Below, one piece after another: positions 1 to 5,199 of a DNA stretch of 5,368 bases. Each line of letters starts with the position of its first letter. Within the stretch, counting starts at the first letter, position 1. Source of the stretch: Anaerolineaceae bacterium (GTDB lineage: Bacteria; Chloroflexota; Anaerolineae; Anaerolineales; Anaerolineaceae); contig JAIOTF010000255.1 in the NCBI GenBank assembly GCA_021107195.1, positions 1 to 5,368 on the forward strand. Direction: 5' to 3'. The notes below the pieces were generated by a model. That model searched no databases, was not told where the DNA came from, and saw nothing but the letters and a program-made list of their open reading frames with translations. A program made the position numbers and the translations under genes.

Positions 1-114
1 CTGTATCTCGGCAGCCTGTTCTGCCAACCTCTGCTGCATTTCCAGGAGGATGGTGATCAGCTTTTCTTTGTCCAGCTTCGCTGCTTGCTTCCGGTCTAAT
101 TCGAGTGATGGCAT
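1..114 (-). CDS. IS66-type transposase, N-terminal 38 residues only (runs off the left edge)
   Basis: The frame opens with ATG at 112-114 and stays open for 38 codons to the window edge, so only the N-terminus is visible. It begins MPSLELDRKQ, continues through KEKLITILLEMQQRLAEQ and is rich in Leu, Gln, Glu and Ala. This resembles the leucine-zipper-like N-terminal segment of IS66-family transposases (the LZ_Tnp_IS66 region), which typically reads like a 'L..L..Q.RLAEQ..I' coiled coil before the zinc-binding and DDE domains. Those domains would lie outside the window, so activity cannot be judged. No clear Shine-Dalgarno precedes the ATG; the sequence upstream of it is AT-rich. The family call rests on a short low-complexity coiled-coil stretch and could be wrong. 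The alternative is an unrelated small coiled-coil protein. Confidence 0.55.
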   Translation of the reverse strand, partial: MPSLELDRKQAAKLDKEKLITILLEMQQRLAEQAAEIQ

Positions 115-214
115 AATATGTACTAATTTATCCGTTGTTTGTTGGTTTTGTGTTTGATTTTTATTAGCGTTGTTTATGATTCTTAATCGTTCCTGCCCGC
201 CTGAGTAGTTACGA
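1..214 (-). mobile_element. Possible end of an IS66-type insertion sequence (partial)
   Basis: If the frame at 1-114 is a transposase, one end of its element should lie a short way upstream of the ATG, between 115 and the DMT gene at 264. A change in composition falls near 190-214: a GC-rich stretch (tcctgcccgc) followed by ctgagtagttacg at 201-213, then AT-rich DNA. I propose the terminus near this point because that motif resembles ends I associate with stand-alone IS66 elements. The opposite end is not in the window, so no terminal inverted repeat or target-site duplication can be shown. The outer boundary is a guess. Confidence 0.3.
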
Positions 215-263
215 AATTATTAAGAAAGAATATAGATTGTGCAAGAAATTTATATGAGAGAAA

Positions 264-1163
264 TCATCCCAAGAGGAAGATTATCGCAACACCAGCCAGT
301 GAAACAAACGTGCCGATGAGCGCCATTTTGCTGATCTTTTCTTTGTAGACGAAAAAAGCGATCGGCAGCATAATGATTGGTGTCAATGCCATCAGGGTGG
401 ATGCGATACCAACGTAAGCAGCTTGAACGGCAACCATCGAAAGCCAGATACCGGCAAAAGGACCGACCAGCGTTCCCATGGCAATCGAGCGCAAGACTGT
501 TTTATTACCGAAACATTGCAGCAGAGAGAATTTAGCTTTTTTCTGTAGTAATGCAATGCTCCATAAGGTGATTGCGGCCAGCGAGACCCGGATAAGCACG
601 CTTGAGATGGCTGGAAAATCGCCGCCGCCTTTTTTTTGCAGCACGAGTCCTACAGACTGGCCTATTGCTCCCAAGAAAGCGAAGAAGATACCCTGAAAAT
701 ATACTTTCTTGTTTTCAGGGCGGTTGGCATGTGAGCCGTTTTGATGATCATATACCACCAGAGCGATGCCGGTAACAGTGATGAAAATACCGCCAAATTC
801 GAGCCAGGCGAGTCTCTCTCCTAAAAATAGCCAGGCAATTAGTGCGCTGATGACGGGCACGCTGGCCATGATGAGGATCGAGATGCGCGCTCCGATTTGA
901 ACGAAGGCCTGGAAGAGAAACGCGTCGCCGAGTACCAGGCCGATGATGCCGGAAAGTCCCAACCATAACCAACGTTCCGGTTCAGCCTGCCAGGGAAAGG
1001 CTTGGCCTGTCAGAACAAGGTGGGCAGCGATCAGCAATACCGAAGCAAACAAGAGACGCATGCGGTTGACCACAAGCGAACCCACTTGATTTCCAGCGGC
1101 GGCGAAGAATACGCTGGTCAGAGCCCAGCAAATGGCGACGAGGAATGCGGCAAATTCTCCCAT
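264..1163 (-). CDS. EamA/DMT-family transporter, 10 predicted membrane helices
   Basis: This is an inner-membrane permease of the drug/metabolite transporter superfamily, 299 aa, the usual length for a two-EamA-domain protein. Ten hydrophobic segments are visible, roughly residues 3-23, 36-54, 65-88, 93-114, 121-139, 154-174, 184-206, 222-246, 252-273 and 279-298. They fall into two repeats, about 1-140 and 153-299, joined by a short polar linker (HQNGSHANRPENKK). Each repeat ends with the family pattern of a Pro-containing helix, a short 'LGERL' or 'YKEKI' loop and a glycine-rich last helix (111-118, 272-277). The substrate cannot be predicted; relatives export amino acids, sugars or other metabolites. 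The ATG at 1161-1163 is preceded by AAAAGG about 5 nt upstream. The gene starts 17 nt after the fbp stop, so it is probably co-transcribed with fbp. The TGA stop is at 264-266, and no convincing terminator hairpin follows it. Confidence 0.93.
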   Translation of the reverse strand: MGEFAAFLVAICWALTSVFFAAAGNQVGSLVVNRMRLLFASVLLIAAHLVLTGQAFPWQAEPERWLWLGLSGIIGLVLGDAFLFQAFVQIGARISILIMASVPVISALIAWLFLGERLAWLEFGGIFITVTGIALVVYDHQNGSHANRPENKKVYFQGIFFAFLGAIGQSVGLVLQKKGGGDFPAISSVLIRVSLAAITLWSIALLQKKAKFSLLQCFGNKTVLRSIAMGTLVGPFAGIWLSMVAVQAAYVGIASTLMALTPIIMLPIAFFVYKEKISKMALIGTFVSLAGVAIIFLLG

Positions 1164-1180
1164 GAAGACCTTTTAGAAAG

Positions 1181-2200
1181 TTAGTTATTGATGAATTTCT
1201 CGGCTTTTGTTACCAGACTGCGGTTGCCAATGAAAAGCGGCGTGCGCTGATGCAATTTCTCTGGCTGGATATCAAGGATGCTGTCATGCCCATTTGACGC
1301 AAGTCCACCGGCCTGCTCGGCAATGAAAGCCAGTGGTGCAGCTTCATACAACAGGCGCAATTTTCCTTGCGGGTGTTCAATATCGGCGGGGTAGTAATAT
1401 ACACCGCCAGCAAGCATGTTGCGGTGAAAATCGGTGACCAATGAACCAACATAGCGCTGCGAGAGTGCGTCATGGTTGGATGATCCAATCCCTTGCAGCC
1501 AGTGGGTGTACGCAACGACGGAAGGCGACCACAAGGATTGGTACCCCTGATTGGCGCTGTAGTATTGCGGCGGTTCTGGAATGCGAATGTTTGGGTGGGT
1601 GAGCAGGAATTCGCCAATATCAGGGTCAAGAGTGAAACCATCCACACCATGACCCGTGGAATAGACAAACATTGTGCTTGCTCCATAGACAATGTACCCC
1701 GCAGCGACCATGGTGCGCCCGGGTTGCAGAATATCTGCCATTGTGCCGGGGCCCTGACTGGTTTTGCGCCGGTGAATGGCAAATATTGTCCCCACACTGA
1801 CGTTGTAGTCGATATTTGAGGAGCCATCCAGGGGATCAAACAAGAGGACATATTCACCACAAGGGTACTTTTCCGGAATGGGGATGAGGTTTTCGTGCTC
1901 TTCGGAAGCCATGACAGCCAGGCGGCCGGTGTGATCTATGAGGTCAAAGATGGCCTGGTCTGCTAACTGATCCAGTTTCATGACTTTTTCGCCCTGAACA
2001 TTGGTTTGGCCAGTGTGGCCGAGGATCTGCGCCAGTCCAGCCCGGGAAGTTTTGCTGGCAATGTATTTTCCCGCTAGTGCAAGGTCGTATAAAAGGTTGG
2101 TCAAACGACCCGTAGCCTCGGGATACAAACGTTGTGTTTGCAAAACATGACGTTCAATCGTAATAATCTTTTGAGACTGTTGTTGTTGGTTTTGACCCAT
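1181..2200 (-). CDS. fbp: Class I fructose-1,6-bisphosphatase
   Basis: Cytosolic gluconeogenic enzyme that hydrolyses fructose 1,6-bisphosphate to fructose 6-phosphate and phosphate using Mg2+. It is 339 aa, full length for the class. Metal ligands seen by family alignment are D77 (KLDQL), E100/E101 (ASEEHEN), D122 and D125 in FDPLDGSSN (121-129), and E286. The class signature GKLRLLYEAAPLA lies at 279-291, with K280, R282 and E286. Substrate-phosphate residues are likely N217 and Y220 (ANQGY) and R249-Y250 in RYVGSLVTDFHR (249-260). The N-terminal TG-LT-LL segment (30-37) matches the AMP-site helix of animal enzymes, but the position of the AMP-contact Lys is Glu here (E116). The only cysteine is C114, so thiol control as in chloroplast FBPase is unlikely. 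The first ten residues are Gln-rich (MGQNQQQQSQ) and outside the conserved fold. The ATG start is supported by GGAGG 5 nt upstream. A sigma70-like promoter lies upstream and the DMT permease downstream. Confidence 0.97.
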   Translation of the reverse strand: MGQNQQQQSQKIITIERHVLQTQRLYPEATGRLTNLLYDLALAGKYIASKTSRAGLAQILGHTGQTNVQGEKVMKLDQLADQAIFDLIDHTGRLAVMASEEHENLIPIPEKYPCGEYVLLFDPLDGSSNIDYNVSVGTIFAIHRRKTSQGPGTMADILQPGRTMVAAGYIVYGASTMFVYSTGHGVDGFTLDPDIGEFLLTHPNIRIPEPPQYYSANQGYQSLWSPSVVAYTHWLQGIGSSNHDALSQRYVGSLVTDFHRNMLAGGVYYYPADIEHPQGKLRLLYEAAPLAFIAEQAGGLASNGHDSILDIQPEKLHQRTPLFIGNRSLVTKAEKFINN

Positions 2201-2205
2201 TTCAC

Positions 2206-2210
2206 CCTCC
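2206..2210 (-). promoter_or_regulatory. Shine-Dalgarno of fbp
   Basis: GGAGG lies 5 nt before the ATG at 2198-2200 (GGAGGGTGAAATG). It fixes the start codon and therefore places the Gln-rich N-terminus inside the protein. Confidence 0.85.
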
Positions 2211-2252
2211 AGGTTTTCTTACTTAAAATGCGGCCTTTTCGTGGATACTTGG

Positions 2253-2281
2253 ATTATATAGGCGGCGCACTTAAACGTCAG
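2253..2281 (-). promoter_or_regulatory. Sigma70-type promoter of the fbp-DMT unit
   Basis: Read on the minus strand, a consensus -10 box TATAAT (2253-2258) is preceded by exactly 17 nt and then a -35 box CTGACG (2276-2281), which matches TTGACA at four of six positions. Transcription would start near 2246, giving a leader of about 46 nt that contains the GGAGG ribosome site. This is the best promoter in the window. It was identified by eye and has no experimental support. Confidence 0.7.
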
Positions 2282-2282
2282 A

Positions 2283-2302
2283 CCGCAGATCAGTATCTGC
2301 GG
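2283..2302 (-). terminator. GC-rich hairpin downstream of tRNA-Arg, candidate terminator
   Basis: CCGCAGAT and ATCTGCGG form a perfect 8-bp stem around a 4-nt loop. It lies 23 nt beyond the 3' end of the tRNA and 1 nt from the -35 box of the fbp promoter, so it is placed to end the tRNA transcript and insulate fbp. The run after the stem on the minus strand (TCTGACGTTT) is only moderately T-rich, so intrinsic termination is uncertain. It could instead be a processing or protein-binding site. Confidence 0.42.
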
Positions 2303-2325
2303 CTTTGATGAAAGTGTGTGTCGAG

Positions 2326-2397
2326 CGTTCCCGCCGAGACTCGAACTCGGACCTTATGCTCCGGAGGCATATGTTCTGTCCATTGAACTACGGGAAC
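2326..2397 (-). tRNA. tRNA-Arg, anticodon CCG
   Basis: A complete 72-nt cloverleaf can be folded by hand. The acceptor stem GTTCCCG/CGGGAAC is perfect over 7 bp, with discriminator G at 2326. The D stem is GTTC/GAAC with an 8-nt loop. The anticodon stem TATGC/GCATA carries the loop CTCCGGA, giving anticodon CCG, which reads the arginine codon CGG. The variable region has 4 nt (AGGT), and the T arm is CCGAG-TTCGAGT-CTCGG. The 3' CCA is not encoded; the next bases are CTC, so CCA must be added by a nucleotidyltransferase. The gene sits between the DUF2344 gene and fbp on the same strand, with its own candidate promoter upstream and a hairpin downstream. It is therefore probably transcribed alone, although readthrough from the radical SAM unit is possible. 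Confidence 0.96.
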
Positions 2398-2434
2398 ATT
2401 TTACGGTCGGGTTTCTCTTGCGCAAGGCTTCGCA

Positions 2435-2463
2435 ATTTTACCATGAGAGCATAGGCTTGAAAA
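2435..2463 (-). promoter_or_regulatory. Candidate promoter of tRNA-Arg
   Basis: On the minus strand the -10 box TAAAAT (2435-2440, five of six consensus) follows a 17-nt spacer and a -35 box TTTTCA (2458-2463, four of six). The predicted start, near 2428, lies about 30 nt before the mature tRNA 5' end, a normal leader length for RNase P processing. The call is by eye only. Confidence 0.5.
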
Positions 2464-2509
2464 GCCGCATGCTAAACAGATCTATGCCGCGGTGATTTTA
2501 AAAAGCGAA

Positions 2510-3136
2510 TTAAGAAGATACTGCAAGGAAGATCGCCGTTCGTTCAATGCAGGCCTCATTGGGATCAATTTGCAGCGCATTTAGTAATTCTTCGGGACGC
2601 CCGGTGGCTTTGGGGCGCATGGTCAGCCTGATTGCCAACAGCTTGTCATTGATGATTTGCAGATCTTCGATCAGTGGCCGCAGGTCATATTCCTTGCCAC
2701 GGCGCGTTCGTATGAGAGAGGCACTTCGGAGGACGGTTGCCACTTTGCTTTCAAGCTCTTCTATGCTCAGATCGATCAACAACTGGATGTTATATTCGCC
2801 GGCGGCGACCAGTGATTGCAGGGATGCTTCCGAAAGATCAACCTGCACAGTTTTTTGTATCCTGATGCCAGGGGGGAACATGCCTATTAGGCGTTTCTGT
2901 ATCTCGGATGTTGATATTTCTTCTGTGAACCAGATGTCAATCAGTTCTGCACTGCTGGTGAAGCCAAGTGGAAGCGGTGCAGCCAAATTCATCCTGGGTT
3001 TTGGATGATAGCCTTGACTGTAAGCAAGGGGGAGGCGGGCACGGCGCAGTGCACGCTCCCACAGCTTTTGCACATCCAGATTGCTGGTGTATTTCAACCA
3101 ACCCATCTTTGCATAAGTTATCCGAATCCTGATCAT
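2510..3136 (-). CDS. TIGR03936/DUF2344 radical SAM-linked protein
   Basis: A 208-aa protein of the DUF2344 (PF10105) family, described as encoded next to, or fused with, a TIGR03960 radical SAM protein. Its biochemical role is not known. The family hallmark is at the N-terminus: RIRITYAKMGWLKY, then SNLDVQKLWERALRRARLPLAYSQGYHPKPRMNLAAPLPLG over about residues 18-58, where 'S-LD---L-ERALRRA-LP-AYSQG--P-PR' is the recognisable core. The region after residue 60 is more variable and mixed alpha/beta. There is no signal peptide, membrane segment or cysteine-rich metal site; C196 is the only cysteine. The ATG at 3134-3136 overlaps the TGA of the upstream radical SAM gene (ATGA), and an AAGG lies about 7 nt upstream inside that gene, which points to translational coupling and a joint function. 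It ends at TAA 2510-2512 without a clear terminator before the tRNA promoter. Family assignment is strong; any function is inference. Confidence 0.93.
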   Translation of the reverse strand: MIRIRITYAKMGWLKYTSNLDVQKLWERALRRARLPLAYSQGYHPKPRMNLAAPLPLGFTSSAELIDIWFTEEISTSEIQKRLIGMFPPGIRIQKTVQVDLSEASLQSLVAAGEYNIQLLIDLSIEELESKVATVLRSASLIRTRRGKEYDLRPLIEDLQIINDKLLAIRLTMRPKATGRPEELLNALQIDPNEACIERTAIFLAVSS

Positions 3137-5055
3137 TTGATTGCCTTAATCTGGATTTCCACGGATTGTTCTGGCACAGAAGAGCGAACCTCCGGGCATT
3201 TCCAGGCATCGCCAGGATTTTCTCGGCGCAGGTCGCGATAGTCGCTCAGAATGCCGCAAGCATGGCAGTGTTCGCGGCAATACGACCGCAATATGCCAGA
3301 CTGGCTGCGTTGGTATTCGTCAGCCAGGAAAGATTTGTGTACCCCGATGCGAATATGTTCCCAGGGGAGATGTTCATCTAATCCGCGTTCGCGATTGGTG
3401 TAAAACTCGGGCATGAGACCATTTTCTGTGAATGCTGTTTGCCAGGTTTGGTAATTGAAATATTCTCTCCATGCATCAAAACGGGCACCATGCTGCCAGG
3501 CATCAAAGATGGCATTTGCAGTGCGGCGGTCGCCGCGCGAGAGCAGAGACTCGAAGATCGTTTCGTAGGGATCGGACCAGTTCAACTTGATGCCTGGAAT
3601 CTTGAGCGCGTTCTTTAGGTAATGCTGCTTGGTGCGCATTTGCTCCACTGTGTCGCAGGAGACCCATTGGAATGGCGTATGCGGTTTGGGGACAAAAGTA
3701 TTGACGCCAACATGCAATTTAGACTTACGCCCAAGAGCTTTTTGACCTTCAGCAAGCACTTTTTTACATACTTCTGCAATTGCCTTAACATCTTCCAGTG
3801 TTTCTGAGGGGTGTCCGATCATGAAGTACAGCTTGATGGTCGTCCAGCCGCGGGAGTAAATCTCTCCGGCGACGTCGAGAAGCTGTTGGGTCTGAATAGG
3901 TTTGTTGATGATATTGCGCATATGCTCGGTTGCTGCTTCGGGGGCAAGCGTGAATCCTCCCGAGCGATTTTCTCTGAGCATCTCTAAGAGATCAATGGAC
4001 AACGATTCGATGCGCAGAGAAGGTAAGGAGATTCTGAGGTTCTCGCCTTTGAAACGATCACTGACTTGTTGGATCAGGTCAAGAATATGCGTGTAGTCAG
4101 AAGAAGAAAGCGAAAGCAGGGCTACTTCTTCAAAGCCGCTATTATCGAGAGAAGCGGTGATAGCCTCCAGGACTTCTGCTACGGGGCGTTCGCGGACCGG
4201 GCGGTTGACCATGCCGGCATGGCAGAACCGGCAGCCGCGGGCACAGCCGCGCATGATTTCTACAGCAACCCGGTTTTGTACGGTATTGATCAAGGGCACA
4301 ATCGGTTTTGTGGGCGGCGGGGGGAGGTGCCCAACGATTCGTTTCTGAATTGTCAATGGCACGTCCGGTTGAAGGGGGGTAAAAGAGTCTATCGTGCCGT
4401 CGTCGCGATAGGTGGTCTCATACAGTGAAGGAACATAAATGCCGGAAATCATCGCCAGTTGTTGGAGCAGTGCAGGTCTGTTTTGCCCACTTCTCTTCCA
4501 CGCCTGGTAAACATCCACGATTTCATCGAAGAGTTCTTCGCCCTCACCAATGGCAAAGGCGTCGATAAAGGCATACATGGGCTCGGGGTTGAATGCGGCA
4601 TGGCCGCCGGCAATCACTAGGGGGTGTTTTGTGTTTCGATCCTTAGTGAAGATGGGTACACCTGACAGATCAAGCATATTGAGGACATTGGTATAGATGG
4701 ATTCGTAGGGAAGGGTGAAAGCAAGAATATCAAAATCCGAGAGAGCGTGCTTGCTTTCCAGAGAATAGAGAGGGATGCCTGTACTTCGCATGGCTTCTTC
4801 CATGTCGGACCAGGGCGCGTAAGCACGTTCTGCCAGTACATCCCAGCGTTTGTTGAGGTTCTCGTAAAAAATGGCCAGCCCCAGGTTGGAAAGGCCAATA
4901 TCATAAATATCTGGAAACGCCAGGGCTACGCGGGTCTCAACTTTGTCCCAGTCTTTTTCTACCTGATTGAGTTCTCCGCCTACATAGCGACCAGGTTTTT
5001 GAACGGTTAAAAGAATCCGCTCCAGGCGATCCGCAATTTGCTCACTTGTTAACAC
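3133..5055 (-). CDS. TIGR03960-type B12-binding-domain radical SAM protein
   Basis: A 640-aa cytosolic enzyme of unknown reaction. Residues about 38-185 look like the B12-binding Rossmann-like domain seen in this family (ALAFPDIYDIGLSNLG at 44-59, VIAGGHAAFNPEP at 147-159, DAFAIGEGEE at 165-174). No canonical DxHxxG motif is visible, so cobalamin binding, if any, would not use that lower-ligand histidine. The radical SAM core covers about 255-500. Its [4Fe-4S]/SAM cluster motif CxxxCxxC is C271, C275 and C278 in RGCARGCRFCHAG, followed by the family-typical GFTLAPEAATEHMR (367-380). The C-terminus carries a second CxxxCxxC set (C593, C597, C600) in SYCREHCHACG, with C620 further on. The start is a GTG at 5053-5055, chosen because AGGAG lies 9 nt upstream and no in-frame ATG is nearby. 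It is coupled by a 4-nt overlap to the DUF2344 gene. In many bacteria this pair sits beside the RNase G and rplU/rpmA genes; none of those is seen here. Confidence 0.94.
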   Translation of the reverse strand: MLTSEQIADRLERILLTVQKPGRYVGGELNQVEKDWDKVETRVALAFPDIYDIGLSNLGLAIFYENLNKRWDVLAERAYAPWSDMEEAMRSTGIPLYSLESKHALSDFDILAFTLPYESIYTNVLNMLDLSGVPIFTKDRNTKHPLVIAGGHAAFNPEPMYAFIDAFAIGEGEELFDEIVDVYQAWKRSGQNRPALLQQLAMISGIYVPSLYETTYRDDGTIDSFTPLQPDVPLTIQKRIVGHLPPPPTKPIVPLINTVQNRVAVEIMRGCARGCRFCHAGMVNRPVRERPVAEVLEAITASLDNSGFEEVALLSLSSSDYTHILDLIQQVSDRFKGENLRISLPSLRIESLSIDLLEMLRENRSGGFTLAPEAATEHMRNIINKPIQTQQLLDVAGEIYSRGWTTIKLYFMIGHPSETLEDVKAIAEVCKKVLAEGQKALGRKSKLHVGVNTFVPKPHTPFQWVSCDTVEQMRTKQHYLKNALKIPGIKLNWSDPYETIFESLLSRGDRRTANAIFDAWQHGARFDAWREYFNYQTWQTAFTENGLMPEFYTNRERGLDEHLPWEHIRIGVHKSFLADEYQRSQSGILRSYCREHCHACGILSDYRDLRRENPGDAWKCPEVRSSVPEQSVEIQIKAIK

Positions 5056-5064
5056 CGATAAATT

Positions 5065-5069
5065 CTCCT
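5065..5069 (-). promoter_or_regulatory. Shine-Dalgarno that fixes the GTG start of the radical SAM gene
   Basis: AGGAG lies 9 nt upstream of the GTG at 5053-5055. The in-frame codons between the two contain no ATG. The GTG is therefore the best-supported start, slightly before the conserved N-terminal region. Confidence 0.7.
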
Positions 5070-5084
5070 GAAAATAACAACTCT

Positions 5085-5108
5085 TTTTTTCATGCGGACA
5101 TGAAAAAA
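5085..5108. repeat. Perfect 10-bp inverted repeat in the leader of the radical SAM gene
   Basis: TTTTTTCATG and CATGAAAAAA flank a 4-nt spacer (CGGA on the plus strand), making a perfect 10-bp dyad. It lies 15 nt upstream of the Shine-Dalgarno and downstream of the candidate promoter. As RNA it would form a hairpin; as DNA it could be a two-fold operator. The stem is followed by A residues rather than T residues in either orientation, so it does not look like an intrinsic terminator. Its function is unknown. Confidence 0.6.
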
Positions 5109-5155
5109 TCCCAGACTGTCCTCCGGGGTTCGTTGAAGATGGTCAATTTGCCCCA

Positions 5156-5186
5156 ATTTTACCTGACTTTTTCTGTTTTCGTGCAA
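5156..5186 (-). promoter_or_regulatory. Weak candidate promoter for the radical SAM/DUF2344 unit
   Basis: On the minus strand a -10-like TAAAAT (5156-5161, five of six) is preceded by a 19-nt spacer and TTGCAC (5181-5186, three of six). The spacer is longer than ideal. The -10 core GGTAAAATTG is identical to that of the tRNA-Arg promoter. The leader would be about 95 nt and would include the inverted repeat at 5085-5108. The 144-bp gap 5056-5199 holds no gene, and I see no better promoter in it. Confidence 0.3.
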
Positions 5187-5199
5187 GGATGTTCCAAAC

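Noticed and set aside
1210..1860. A 216-codon open frame on the minus strand inside fbp
   Set aside because: It lies wholly within the conserved fbp frame, has no recognisable domain, and reads as a shifted translation of FBPase codons.
2454..2466. A small hairpin GGCTT-loop-AAGCC after the DUF2344 gene, considered as its terminator
   Set aside because: The stem is only 5 bp, no T tract follows, and it overlaps the -35 box of the tRNA promoter.
2547..3008. A 153-codon open frame on the plus strand
   Set aside because: It is antisense to the well-conserved DUF2344 gene, is Ser/Arg-rich as expected of an antisense shadow, and has no ribosome site or motif I recognise.
3133..3136. Possible frameshift joining the radical SAM and DUF2344 genes into one fusion
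   Set aside because: Fusions of these families are known, but here each gene has its own stop or start in a clean ATGA overlap with an AAGG upstream, and both proteins have normal lengths.
4066..4428. A 120-codon plus-strand frame opposite the radical SAM core
   Set aside because: It is antisense to the cluster-binding region of a real gene and shows no family resemblance.
5056..5199. A cobalamin riboswitch upstream of the B12-domain radical SAM gene
   Set aside because: I looked for a B12 box (GCCACTG-like) and the associated stems in the leader and saw none. The only clear structure is the short dyad at 5085-5108.
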